Assembly (NCBI GenBank): GCA_035527275.1
Contig: DATLBA010000047.1
Location: forward strand, 1-52,039
Source of the DNA: DATLBA01 sp035527275
GTDB taxonomy: Bacteria; Planctomycetota; Phycisphaerae; FEN-1346
Direction: 5' to 3'
Length of the DNA: 52,039 nt
Made by a program: the position numbers and the translations under genes. Of the stretch, positions 24,227-32,916 are shown in pieces (position 1 is the stretch's first letter; every line of letters starts with the position of its first letter). Below the pieces are notes generated by a model that was given only the letters and a program-made list of their open reading frames with translations, searched no databases and was not told the DNA's origin.

Positions 24227-26632
24227 ATGAGGTCACATCTCGCTCGACTCGCAGTCGTGGCTGCTGCATTGTCCGCTGCCGCCGCCGCAGCCTTGGCCCA
24301 GGGCGGCCCGCCCCCCGACCTCGACGGCCTCGTCATCACGATCCGTCAGGTCAACGCGACTGCCCCCGACGCAAAGCCGGCCGCCAAGAAAGCCCGGGAG
24401 CTCGTCCGCCACGAGCTCAAGGCAGGCAAACCCATCGGCAGCAAGGTCTTGACCAAGTGCGACGACAGGATCATCAGCGCCTGCCTGAGCCCCTTCGGCT
24501 ACGAGGTCGCGTACATCAAGCCAGGCGGCACACTGGCGGTCATTGACACCGACGGCGCCAACGAACGCGAGCTGGCCGATGACGCCCTGTGGGTGCAGTG
24601 GCCCGCCGGCGACGGCGGGGCGTGGGTTTACTACCTCGACGCCAAGAGCAAGTCCGCCCTGCGCCGTGTCAACCTCAAGAGCAAGCAAGACCAGCTTGTC
24701 GTCGAGTTCGATCACGCGATACCGTGGTTCACGCTCAGCCAGGACGCCACGCCGAGCTTCGGCCGCTGCCTTGTTAGCGGTGGCGATTCGGGCATGTACG
24801 CGTGCGTCTACCCGATGGCCCGCGGCACGGGCGACCTGTTCGCCGTGCCACAGTGGTACGTGCTCGGCAAGGACCCGCTGGCAATCTCCTGCGACGGCAC
24901 GACCTTCGCCAACACCGGCCGGGACGGCTCGCTGCTGCTGATCGGCATCCCGCCCCAGGACTTCGCGCCGTCGGGCTACCGGCTGGACCCGTTCATGCTC
25001 AAGCGGGCCATCAACGTGGCCGCGGAGCTTGGGGCCGGGCAGGCCCTCTTCGATCAGCCGGCGTGGTCGGTTGACAGCGTCGGATGGGTCGTGTTGGCCC
25101 GCAACAACTACGCCGAGCCACCCGAGCCGGATAAGAAGCTCAGCCCCGTCTCCAGCGATATCGTCCTGTTCGACGTGGTCCGCGCCGCGCACCATGGCAT
25201 CAGGTCCAGTGTGGACGTCACCGCCAATGTCGCCGGCACTTTCGAGCGGCCCGTGGGGTTCTGGGAGAAGCAGCCCGCGCAGTATTCGCTGGGCTACTAT
25301 CGCGGCAAGGCGCCGCTGACGATCGAGATTGACGACGCCCGTATTCATGGCGAATTCACGTGGGACTTCGGTGACGGCTCACCGCGCGTAACCGGGCGCA
25401 CCGTCAAGCACACCTATGCCAAGGACGGCCGCTACAAGATCATCGCCGAAAAGGCCCCATGGGCCAAGCCGCTCCAGGAGCACCTCACCAAGCCCGACCA
25501 GGGACTCTACACCGCCGACATCACGGTCCTGCCGCGGCAGGCTCCAACAGCGGCGATCGGCTATGTGGACGCCACGCACCTGCTGGTGCAGTTCAACGAG
25601 CCGGTGCAGGCCAAGGATGCCCAGGTGACGCTGGGCAAGACCAAGGTGAACTCCTGGAAGCTGCGCGCGGGCGGCCGGGAAATGACCGTCGAACTGGCCG
25701 AACCGATCAAAGGCGACGAAACGCTGACGCTCAAGGGCGTGACGGACTTGGCGGCGATACCCAACGCACTGAGAGACGCGAATCTCAAGGTCTCGATCCC
25801 CGACTGGCCGTCCAACCGCGACGGGCTGTTCTGGATGTGGGGCGACACGGGCAGTTTCAACGCCTTCTTCGACCCCAACAACAAGAGCATTCGCCCCTGC
25901 GATATCTTCCGAGACGGGCCCAAGGGCGGGTTCGACAACCTTGGTCGCATGGAGCTGGGGCCGGCCAGGGGCGCCATGCGGACCTCCGTGCGTATCGACG
26001 CCCGCGCCGGCTATGGCGACGCTGGAGAGGCCACGCTCAAGAGCACGTTCAGCTTCGAGTGCGTCTTCCAGAGCGGCGACCTGGCGCAACAGGCCTTGGA
26101 GATTCCGCCCAACATGGTCTGCTACGGCGCTCACCGCCCGCATGTTTGGTGCTTCGCGATCATGCAACAGGCTGAGAAGCTGCTGGTGAGCATCAAGACG
26201 GAGGATGACTGGCTCAACGACCATAACAAGCCCGAGATCGGCAACCACGGGAAGTCCGGCGCCGAGAAGGGCGGCCGCAAGGGCACCGCGTACGGCTTCT
26301 ATGGCCACGCCCCGATGATCGAGTTCGCCACGCTCAAGGACACCAACCCCCACCACCTGATCGTCAGCTACAAGCCCGGCGTGCTGGTATGCTACATGGA
26401 CGGGCAGAAGGTCTATCAGACCGACCGCATCACGGGTGAGCTTGGATGGCCCTGGGGCTGGTTCGTCCTGGGCGGTCACCACTGGCTGGGTGGCAGCGGC
26501 AACCGGTGGAACGGGACGATGGAGGGCGTGGCGATGTACGGCCGCTTTATCGACGCCGACGAGGCGGCTGCTAATTTCCGTGCGTACTTGAAGAAGGCGC
26601 AGGCCCGCGCCGGCACCAAGGAGCCCAAGTGA
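24227..26632 (+). CDS. Secreted multidomain protein: propeller-like, PKD and LamG domains
   Basis: 801 residues from the ATG at 24,227 (GAAAGGAA upstream). A Sec signal peptide covers residues 1-25 (Ala-rich, cleavage near ALAQG). Residues about 60-340 show TolB/PD40-like blades. A PKD domain at about 360-435 contains WDFGDGS. Ig-like strands follow (about 445-540). A LamG/concanavalin-type domain occupies about 590-790 and ends in a GTMEGVAMYGR segment. Such proteins bind or trim polysaccharides at the cell surface; no catalytic site is visible. Rich in AGCT, unlike the flanking genes. It overlaps the next gene by four bases (GTGA). Confidence 0.8.
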   Translation: MRSHLARLAVVAAALSAAAAAALAQGGPPPDLDGLVITIRQVNATAPDAKPAAKKARELVRHELKAGKPIGSKVLTKCDDRIISACLSPFGYEVAYIKPGGTLAVIDTDGANERELADDALWVQWPAGDGGAWVYYLDAKSKSALRRVNLKSKQDQLVVEFDHAIPWFTLSQDATPSFGRCLVSGGDSGMYACVYPMARGTGDLFAVPQWYVLGKDPLAISCDGTTFANTGRDGSLLLIGIPPQDFAPSGYRLDPFMLKRAINVAAELGAGQALFDQPAWSVDSVGWVVLARNNYAEPPEPDKKLSPVSSDIVLFDVVRAAHHGIRSSVDVTANVAGTFERPVGFWEKQPAQYSLGYYRGKAPLTIEIDDARIHGEFTWDFGDGSPRVTGRTVKHTYAKDGRYKIIAEKAPWAKPLQEHLTKPDQGLYTADITVLPRQAPTAAIGYVDATHLLVQFNEPVQAKDAQVTLGKTKVNSWKLRAGGREMTVELAEPIKGDETLTLKGVTDLAAIPNALRDANLKVSIPDWPSNRDGLFWMWGDTGSFNAFFDPNNKSIRPCDIFRDGPKGGFDNLGRMELGPARGAMRTSVRIDARAGYGDAGEATLKSTFSFECVFQSGDLAQQALEIPPNMVCYGAHRPHVWCFAIMQQAEKLLVSIKTEDDWLNDHNKPEIGNHGKSGAEKGGRKGTAYGFYGHAPMIEFATLKDTNPHHLIVSYKPGVLVCYMDGQKVYQTDRITGELGWPWGWFVLGGHHWLGGSGNRWNGTMEGVAMYGRFIDADEAAANFRAYLKKAQARAGTKEPK

Positions 26633-27849
26633 ATCGCGGCAACCTGTTTGGCCGACAGATAGTGATCGCGGCGGCGTTGGCCGGCTGCCTGGTTCCAGCG
26701 GCGATCGCCGTGGCGCAAGGCAAGGAGCCCACCTCCGCCCCGGTCCCGGCGAGCGCGCCGCCGGCCCAGCCCACCAGCCAGGCTGCCGACGACTGGCTGG
26801 TCATTCGCGACGGCCTAGTCTATGGCTACGAACTGAAGGCGACGTCGGGCTACCAGAGGCGGGTGATTTCGTTTGAACCCAAGGGCAGCGGCGGGGACAT
26901 CTCTTTCGTCGCCACCCGGGGCGGCGGCCTCATCCCCCGCGGCGTGGCCAGATACGACCACAACTTCGCGATGATCACCGACGGCGGGTCGTTCGCAGCC
27001 AGCAGCGGCGCCGAGTACCTGCTGAACGAGTGCAAGAGGAGCGGCGAACTGACGATCTCGGCGATGATCAAGCCCGTGTCGCTCAAGCTGGAGTCTGCGG
27101 CGCCGGTGATCTACTTCGGTCCCACCAGCGGCAGCCCCAACTTCGCCCTGCTCCAGCAGGGCGACAAGCTGCTGCTCAAGCTCCGCACCGCCAAGTTCAA
27201 CAACGCGGCCGAATCGCATGCTGAGCTAGTCAAGCTGCCCGATGCGGAAGAGCATCACATTGTCGTGGCCTACTGCGATGGTTCGCTGAAGACGTACCTT
27301 GATGGGAAGCTCGCCGGCACGTCGGCGGCTATCACCGGCGACCTGTCGCGATGGCGGGCGGCCGAACTGGTCTTCGGCGACGAGCCGACGCCCTCGACGA
27401 ACTGGCCGGGCAAGATCGAGGGCGTGGCAATCTACAGCCGCGCTCTGGTGGAGTCCCAGGTGCAGCGACTCTTCGTCGCGGCCAACAAGTGCGTCAAGGC
27501 CCGCAAGGAACCGCCCGTCATCATCGTCCAGGCAAAGCTCAAGGCCCGCTCCGACGTTCCGAAGCCCAAGGACATCGAGCCCTACTACCAGGCGCTTGCG
27601 GTCTACGAGTACACGATCGAGAAGGTCAAGCGGGGCACGTACGACAAGGGCGAAATTCGCGTGGCACACTGGGTTATCATGGAAAGGCAGAAACTGCCCA
27701 TCGCACAGCGCGCCGTCGGGACCAGCGTGGAACTGGTGCTCGAACCGTACGCGTCCAACAAGCAACTTGAGACCGATTTCTGGACGCTCGACACGCTGGG
27801 CATCAGCGACCTGCCGCTGATGTTCGACATCTCTACGCCGCAACGGTAG
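26629..27849 (+). CDS. Secreted LamG-domain protein
   Basis: 406 residues, GTG start overlapping the previous stop. A Sec signal spans residues 1-30 (IVIAAALAGCLVPAAIAVAQG). A LamG domain covers about 110-285; the ending segment GKIEGVAIYSRAL parallels the upstream protein's GTMEGVAMYGR, so the two are related in this domain. The last 100 residues form a small beta-rich domain (EIRVAHWVIMERQ and LVLEPYASN) that I do not recognise by name. Function probably extracellular and linked to the upstream protein; both are inside the island. Confidence 0.8.
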   Translation: MNRGNLFGRQIVIAAALAGCLVPAAIAVAQGKEPTSAPVPASAPPAQPTSQAADDWLVIRDGLVYGYELKATSGYQRRVISFEPKGSGGDISFVATRGGGLIPRGVARYDHNFAMITDGGSFAASSGAEYLLNECKRSGELTISAMIKPVSLKLESAAPVIYFGPTSGSPNFALLQQGDKLLLKLRTAKFNNAAESHAELVKLPDAEEHHIVVAYCDGSLKTYLDGKLAGTSAAITGDLSRWRAAELVFGDEPTPSTNWPGKIEGVAIYSRALVESQVQRLFVAANKCVKARKEPPVIIVQAKLKARSDVPKPKDIEPYYQALAVYEYTIEKVKRGTYDKGEIRVAHWVIMERQKLPIAQRAVGTSVELVLEPYASNKQLETDFWTLDTLGISDLPLMFDISTPQR

Positions 27850-27945
27850 CGGGGTGGAATCCCAGTAGAAGCGAAACGGGTATCAAAGACCGCTGACAGA
27901 CCGTCAGTCGGCTGCCCAGGTACGCCGGCCATAAGCCTGCCTTGC

Positions 27946-28101
27946 TCAGGGTTTCCGCTTGCGATTCAGCATCGCCAGGCCGCCCAATGTGAGCAACACG
28001 AAACTTCCAGGTTCAGGGACTTCAGAGGCGACACGGAACCCGATGAAGCTGTACTCGATACTGGGGTCGTTGTAGCTCCGGCCTGACGAGGAGATGCGCT
28101 T
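27946..28101 (-). pseudogene. C-terminal fragment of a SUMF1/FGE-like PEP-CTERM protein
   Basis: 51 residues open from just after an in-frame TAA at 28,104-28,102. SYNDPSIEYSFIGFRVAS is the closing part of formylglycine-generating-enzyme-like (SUMF1) domains. It is followed by VPEPGSFVLLTLGGLAML and a basic tail RKRKP, a full PEP-CTERM sorting signal. The rest of the gene is missing, so it was cut at the island edge. It shows that the donor used PEP-CTERM/exosortase sorting. Not expressed as a useful protein. Confidence 0.8.
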
Positions 28102-28125
28102 TTACAGAACTTTCAGGACTTGACT

Positions 28126-29451
28126 TCACTCCGGCGGATCGTGCGGATTGATCACGAGGCCCGAGAGGACCTTCGGGTAAAAGTAGGTGGACTTGGGCGG
28201 CATCCGCTCGCCTTCTTTGGCGACCGCCTGAAGGTCCGCGACCGGTAGCGGTCGCAGCAGGAACGCCGCGTCGGCGCCGTCCTCATGAACGGCGTCGAAC
28301 GCCTTCTGGGCCAGGTGAACGTAGGACAGGGTGAGGTTCTCCGTTCCCTCCACGGCCCGGGGCAGATCGTGTTCGAGGAGGACGCGCTGGAGGATGGCGA
28401 CGTCCAGTTGCCGCCACGCCTTCGAATGGTCCTTCGCCAGCCGGTCCATCACCCGGGTGTTCTTGAGTGAAAGGAGGAACGCCCGCGACGTGTCCCGCGT
28501 CCACAGGCCGAACGCGTGGCAGCGCTTCTCGCGCAGGTGTTCTGTGAGGCGCGGGCTGGTCGCTTCGACGCCGGCGAACTCGGTCCACTCGAAATGCCCG
28601 GCGGTCGCCTTGCGAAGGCGGTCGGTTTCCAGCCCCTCCAGCCCCTCCAGCCCCTGCAGGACGCGGTGGACCGGCAGAATCACCAGGCCCGGATGGTGCA
28701 TCGAGACGCACATCATCAGGACGCAACCGGCCGGGTGGCCGGCGTCCACGGTTTCGCCCTGGGCTTCATGTTCCCGCCGATACGCCAGGGCCGTCTCATA
28801 ACGATGGTGGCCGTCGGCGATGAACAGCGGCCTGTCGGCCATCGCCCGGGTCACCTGCCGAATCGTCTTCGGGTCCGTGCACTCGAACAGGCGGTGGACG
28901 ACGCCGTCGCCGTCCACGGTCTGGACGACGGGATCGCCGAGACCGTTCGCGTGAAACAGGGCCGTCACGGAGTTCTCTTCGTCCGGATAGAGGCTGAAAA
29001 CGGCTGAGAGGTTGGCGCGCGCCGCGCGCAGCAGGCGCAGCCGATCCTCTTTCGGGGCCGACATCGTCTCCTCGTGGGGAAAGATGCGGCCGGAGCCGAA
29101 TTCCTCGAGCCGGACGCGGGCGAAGAAACCCTCGCGGCGGTATGACTCGCCCTCGACCTCGAACTCCTGCTGGTAGAAGTAGAGGCCTGGCTCGGCGTCG
29201 CGGGCCAGGATGCCGCCGCCCGTCCACTTCGCCAGCAGATCGGCCGCACGCGCATACTTGTTCCGCCCTTCCCCGTCGCCCGGCTCCTCTCTGCCGAGAA
29301 TCAGGCGGACGATATTGTGCGGATGGGTGCGATAGAGTTCGTCCTGCTGGGTCGGCGTGATGCAATCGTAGGGCGGGGCGGTCACCAGGGCTATGCTGAG
29401 CGGGTCGCGCGTGTTATAGCGCAGCGCCCGGAACGGTTTGACAATGGCCAT
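28126..29451 (-). CDS. DUF1015-family protein with altered C-terminus
   Basis: 441 residues. The N-terminal VKPFRALRYN segment, the LFIADGHHRYETALAYR region with its conserved DGHHR, and the KSTYFYPKV ending define DUF1015, a conserved family of unknown activity. The last codons differ from the norm: after SGLVINP the chain ends HDPPE instead of LD, because the island replaced the 3' end. The original LD-stop is preserved at 23,910-23,918. It lies 5 bases downstream of ahcY on the same strand, so it probably belongs to a trpF-ahcY-DUF1015 transcript. Confidence 0.88.
   Translation of the reverse strand: MAIVKPFRALRYNTRDPLSIALVTAPPYDCITPTQQDELYRTHPHNIVRLILGREEPGDGEGRNKYARAADLLAKWTGGGILARDAEPGLYFYQQEFEVEGESYRREGFFARVRLEEFGSGRIFPHEETMSAPKEDRLRLLRAARANLSAVFSLYPDEENSVTALFHANGLGDPVVQTVDGDGVVHRLFECTDPKTIRQVTRAMADRPLFIADGHHRYETALAYRREHEAQGETVDAGHPAGCVLMMCVSMHHPGLVILPVHRVLQGLEGLEGLETDRLRKATAGHFEWTEFAGVEATSPRLTEHLREKRCHAFGLWTRDTSRAFLLSLKNTRVMDRLAKDHSKAWRQLDVAILQRVLLEHDLPRAVEGTENLTLSYVHLAQKAFDAVHEDGADAAFLLRPLPVADLQAVAKEGERMPPKSTYFYPKVLSGLVINPHDPPE
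28143..28165. repeat. Right copy of 23-bp direct repeat
   Basis: Identical to 23,918-23,940 and encodes SGLVINP within the DUF1015 protein, in the same frame as in the other copy. Flanking bases differ on both sides, which fixes the repeat at exactly 23 bp. Confidence 0.85.
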
Positions 29452-29456
29452 CGTTC

Positions 29457-30716
29457 CTACGTTCCACTCTCGCTGGAGGCGAGATACTCGACCTGTTCAG
29501 GGGTCAGTTGGTCGATCCCGATGCCCATGGTCTTGAGTTTGAGTTTGGCGACGAACTTGTCCACTTCGCGTGGCACGTCGTGGACGCGGATTCCAAGTTT
29601 TCCCTTGTTCTTGGCGACCCACTCGGCGGTGAGGGCCTGGACGGCGAAACTCATGTCCATCACCGAGGCGGGATGGCCCTCGGCGGCCGCCAGGTTCACC
29701 AGCCGCCCTTCGCCCAGCAGATAAATCATCCGGCCGTCGGCCAGTTCGTATCCGTCCACAAAGTTGCGGACGTTCCTGTGCACCTTCCTGCTCATCTTTT
29801 CCAGGGCGGGGATGTCAATCTCCACGTTGAAGTGGCCGCTGTTGCACACCACCGCCCCGTCCTTCATCACTTCGAAATGCTCGGCTCGGATGACCTTGCA
29901 GTCGCCCGTCGCCGTAATGAAAAGGTCCCCCACGCCGGCCGCTTCCTTCATCGGCATGACCCAGAACCCGTCCATCGTGGCCTCCAGGGCCCGCAGGGGG
30001 TTCGTCTCGGTGACGATGACGCTGGCGCCGGCGCCCTTGGCCCGCGCAGCCACTCCCCGGCCGCACATCCCGTACCCGGCGACGACGATTTTCTTGCCGG
30101 CGATCAGCATATCGGTCGCCCGGATGACGCCGTCCATCGTCGATTGGCCGGTTCCGTAGCGGTTGTCGAACAGGTGCTTCGTGTCGGCGTCGTTGACGGC
30201 GACGACGGGGCACTTCAGTTGCCCCTTTGCTTCCATCGCGCGGAGGCGAATGACGCCGGTGGTGGTTTCTTCCAGCGAGCCGATAAGTTTCGCGGCCTGC
30301 TCGGCGCGCTCCGAGTGCAGCGTCCAGACCAAGTCGCACCCGTCGTCCATAGTGATGTCGGGCTGGTGGTCGCACGCGGCATGGATGTGCCTGTAGTAGG
30401 TCTCGTTGTCCTCGCCCTTGATGGCGAAGGTGGGGATGCCGTACTCGGTCACCAGGACCGCTGCCACGTCGTCTTGGGTCGAGAGGGGATTCGAGGCACA
30501 AAGCAGGAGGTCCGCTCCGCCCGCTTTGAGCGTGCGTCCGAGGTTGGCCGTCTCGGCCGTGATGTGCAGGCACGCGCTCATCTTGAGGCCCGCGAGTGGC
30601 TTTTCCCTGGCGAATCGCTCTCGGATTCGGGCAAGGACCGGCATACGAGAGTCGGCCCACTCGACCCGCTTCTTTCCATCCGGTGCCAGGTCAACGCTGC
30701 GGATGTCGTAGTCCAT
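29457..30716 (-). CDS. ahcY: Adenosylhomocysteinase
   Basis: 419 residues from the ATG at 30,716, with AGGGG nine bases upstream and the family N-terminus DYDIRSVDLAPDGKKR. Conserved blocks include ACLHITAETANL, the substrate-binding ASNPLSTQDDVAA, and the NAD-binding VVAGYGMCGRGVA; the C-terminus lacks the eukaryotic Tyr-rich extension. It splits S-adenosylhomocysteine to adenosine and homocysteine, keeping methylation running. It is flanked by trpF upstream and DUF1015 downstream on the same strand. The length fits the archaeal/planctomycete short form. Confidence 0.95.
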   Translation of the reverse strand: MDYDIRSVDLAPDGKKRVEWADSRMPVLARIRERFAREKPLAGLKMSACLHITAETANLGRTLKAGGADLLLCASNPLSTQDDVAAVLVTEYGIPTFAIKGEDNETYYRHIHAACDHQPDITMDDGCDLVWTLHSERAEQAAKLIGSLEETTTGVIRLRAMEAKGQLKCPVVAVNDADTKHLFDNRYGTGQSTMDGVIRATDMLIAGKKIVVAGYGMCGRGVAARAKGAGASVIVTETNPLRALEATMDGFWVMPMKEAAGVGDLFITATGDCKVIRAEHFEVMKDGAVVCNSGHFNVEIDIPALEKMSRKVHRNVRNFVDGYELADGRMIYLLGEGRLVNLAAAEGHPASVMDMSFAVQALTAEWVAKNKGKLGIRVHDVPREVDKFVAKLKLKTMGIGIDQLTPEQVEYLASSESGT

Positions 30717-30796
30717 CTGATACCCCTGTCTTCGCTGCGCAGGGCCGAGGCCTGTCACACGTTCACCGCAGGAGGGTCTCGCCCCAACAATCCTCG

Positions 30797-31441
30797 TTAA
30801 TTTTCCGCCCGTCGGACGGTTTCCAAGAAGGCACGGATTTTCTCGGGGTCCTTATGCCCCGGAGCGGATTCGGTTCCGCTTGAGGTATCCACGCCCCACG
30901 GCTGGACCTGTTCGATCGCCTCGGCGACGTTCTCCGGCGAAAGGCCGCCCGAAAGAACCAGGGGCCGGAAACCTTCATCCGCCAGGCGCCGCGCCAGATT
31001 CCAATCAGCCGCCTGCCCTGTCCCGCCCTTCGGCCCACCCGGGACGCGCGCATCCACGAGGTACGCATCGGGCAACCTCCCGGCGCGCTCGCATCTCGCG
31101 CGCCATGCCCGGGCCGCCTCGACGTCCGCCTCCGAGCCGAGCCGAAACACCTTGACAACTTTAAGGCGCCCCAGTTCCGTGAGCATTTCGGGCGGCTCGT
31201 CGCCGTGCAACTGGACGGCCGCCAGACCCACGTCGCGGGCCGTGTAGCGGACCGTCGTCGGCGCTTCGTCCACGAAGACACCGACCGGCGCGACCCACGG
31301 CGGCAGGGCCCGGACAATCCGTCGCGCCTCATCGAGTGAGACGCGGCGCGGGCTGTCGGCAAAAACGAGGCCGACGGCGTCGGCGCCCGCGTCGGCGGCC
31401 GCCTTCGCCCATTCCGGCCGCCTTATCCCGCAGATTTTCAC
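30797..31441 (-). CDS. trpF: Phosphoribosylanthranilate isomerase
   Basis: 214 residues. KICGIRRPE at the start, the GADAVGLVFADSPRRVS segment, VQLHGDE and the PWGVDTSSGTE phosphate-binding loop are diagnostic. It performs the third step of tryptophan synthesis (Amadori rearrangement) as a TIM barrel in the cytoplasm. No other trp gene is in the window; its neighbour is ahcY, 80 bases downstream. The start codon is near the first conserved residue and gives the normal length. Confidence 0.93.
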   Translation of the reverse strand: MKICGIRRPEWAKAAADAGADAVGLVFADSPRRVSLDEARRIVRALPPWVAPVGVFVDEAPTTVRYTARDVGLAAVQLHGDEPPEMLTELGRLKVVKVFRLGSEADVEAARAWRARCERAGRLPDAYLVDARVPGGPKGGTGQAADWNLARRLADEGFRPLVLSGGLSPENVAEAIEQVQPWGVDTSSGTESAPGHKDPEKIRAFLETVRRAEN

Positions 31442-31574
31442 GCGTACCCGTATGGCGGCCCCCTGCCGGCTTTACCGAAGCGGCATAGCCTAGGCGGGCG
31501 GGTGGGCGAAGTCAACCGCTTTTCCCACGACGTCCGCGGTCGCGCGCCGCGGGGGTGGTGGCGTGCCTTTTTGC

Positions 31575-31602
31575 TTGCGAGTTCCCTTGCGCCGAGTAAG
31601 AT
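31575..31602 (+). promoter_or_regulatory. Weak candidate promoter for the Gfo/Idh gene
   Basis: TTGCGA (31,575-31,580), a 16-bp spacer and TAAGAT (31,597-31,602), each 4 of 6 to consensus, about 60 bases upstream of the start codon in the divergent gap after trpF. Confidence 0.3.
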
Positions 31603-31662
31603 AAGTCCCCCGTCCTTGCGGCAAGGTGAAACCCTGGCCCCATCGGCATGGAGGAGACGGAA

Positions 31663-32838
31663 ATGTCCAAGCGAGTGCTGAAGGTCGGGCTCGTCGGCGG
31701 AGGCGGAGGGGCCTTTATTGCCAATCCCCATCAGAAGGCCATTCACTTCGACGGGACGCGGCGGGTGGTCTGCGCGGCGTTGCATCCGGACCCCGAGGTG
31801 GCCATGTCGGAGGCCGCGAAGTGGCCCTACCCGATTCGGGGGTATCCCTCCTACGACGAGATGATCCGGGATCAGGCGAGCCGTCCCATCGGCGAACGGA
31901 TCGACTACGCGGTCGTCGTCACGCCGAACTTCGTCCACTACGACCCGGCGATGAAACTCGTCCGGGCGGGCATCCCCGTCTTCTGCGAGAAGCCGCTGAC
32001 GATCACGGTCGCCCAGGCCCTGGACCTGGAGCGGGCCGTCAAAAAATACCGCGTGCCGTTCGGCGTGGCCCACACGTATCTGGGCCACTGGTCGAGTCGG
32101 TTCTCCCGCTGGATCGTGACGAGCGGCAAACTGGGCGAGGTCCGCTGGGTGGACGCCTATTACCTTCAGGGCTGGCTGGCGACGCGCCTGGAGGAGACGG
32201 GCCAGATGCAGGCCTCGTGGCGGACGGATCCGAAGCGGGCGGGCGCGAGTGGCTGCGGCGGGGACATCGGCAGCCACGCCTTCATGCAACTCAGGTTCGT
32301 GACGGGCCTGGAGGTCACGAGCGTTCGCGGCATAATCGAGACGTTCCTGAAGGGCCGCCAACTGGACGACCATTTCACGACCTACTGTGAACTTTCAAAC
32401 GGCGGGCGCGCGCTGGTCCGCGCCAGCCAGATTGCCATCGGCCACAAGAACGATTTGGGCATCGAGGTCAACTGCGCCGAGGGCAGCCTTGTGTGGCGGC
32501 AGGAAGACGCCGAGCGGGTGACGATCCGGCTGCCGGGCGAGCCGGACCGCGATTATTGGCGCGGGGAAGTCGGGACGAAGGACTCGTTCCTCGGCAGGGT
32601 TCCGAGGTGGGTCTCCGAGGAGCCGACGGTTCCCTCGGGCCACGTAGAGGCATTTCACGATGCTTACGCGCGGCTGCACCGGAGTTTCGAGGCGGACGTT
32701 CGGAGGTATAATGCGGGGAGACCGTTCAAGTGTGACGGCTCGAAATACGCCAATGTGCACGACGGCGTCCTGCACATGAAGTTCATCGAGGCCGCCGTCA
32801 AAAGCGCGAAGAACGGATCGAAGAAGGTGAAGATGTAA
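31663..32838 (+). CDS. Gfo/Idh/MocA-family oxidoreductase (second copy)
   Basis: 391 residues from the ATG at 31,663, which has GGAGGAG seven bases upstream; an ATG at 31,648 lies before that site and is unlikely. The Rossmann motif is VGLVGGGGGAFI, and the EKP motif (VFCEKPLTIT) is near residue 105. The C-terminal domain contains GCGGDIGSHAF and a long DYWRGEV insertion. Paired with the sugar isomerase downstream (78 bases), a common arrangement in inositol-like or ketosugar pathways. Exact substrate unknown. Confidence 0.88.
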   Translation: MSKRVLKVGLVGGGGGAFIANPHQKAIHFDGTRRVVCAALHPDPEVAMSEAAKWPYPIRGYPSYDEMIRDQASRPIGERIDYAVVVTPNFVHYDPAMKLVRAGIPVFCEKPLTITVAQALDLERAVKKYRVPFGVAHTYLGHWSSRFSRWIVTSGKLGEVRWVDAYYLQGWLATRLEETGQMQASWRTDPKRAGASGCGGDIGSHAFMQLRFVTGLEVTSVRGIIETFLKGRQLDDHFTTYCELSNGGRALVRASQIAIGHKNDLGIEVNCAEGSLVWRQEDAERVTIRLPGEPDRDYWRGEVGTKDSFLGRVPRWVSEEPTVPSGHVEAFHDAYARLHRSFEADVRRYNAGRPFKCDGSKYANVHDGVLHMKFIEAAVKSAKNGSKKVKM

Positions 32839-32841
32839 GAG

Positions 32842-32894
32842 GTGAGCCCGTGCGGAAGCACGGGGCCGATGGAAAAGGGCCGCGGTCGGCTCAC
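32842..32894 (+). ncRNA. Possible structured leader (multi-stem) before a sugar isomerase gene
   Basis: GTGAGC (32,842-32,847) pairs with GCTCAC (32,889-32,894). Inside, CCGTGC/GCACGG (32,848-32,853 with 32,858-32,863) is closed by a GGAA tetraloop and stacks directly on the outer stem. A weaker CCGA/TCGG stem could form a third arm. The element ends about 22 bases before the start codon. It could be chance in GC-rich sequence; no known family is recognised. Confidence 0.3.
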
Positions 32895-32916
32895 AAGGTG
32901 AAGAAAGGAGACGAGG

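Larger units (their letters stand above)
23918..28165. mobile_element. 4.2-kb foreign island inserted in the 3' end of the DUF1015 gene
   Basis: Bounded by the exact 23-bp direct repeat. Contents: about 290 non-coding bases, two coupled LamG secreted-protein genes, and the C-terminal fragment of a PEP-CTERM protein. AGCT occurs about 24 times inside and about 5 times in the remaining 47.8 kb, and the first and last inside sites fall within the repeat boundaries. The integration swapped the last residues of DUF1015 while keeping it in frame, as integrases do at gene ends. No integrase or transposase is present, so it is a passive or decayed element. A misassembled contig is the main alternative. 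Confidence 0.7.

Noticed and set aside
30717..30796. Possible S-adenosylhomocysteine riboswitch before ahcY
   Set aside because: An outer stem (GGGGCGAG with CTCGGCCC, one mismatch) and an ACAGG-CTCG stretch resemble it, but the conserved GGAGCGYUGC core is absent.
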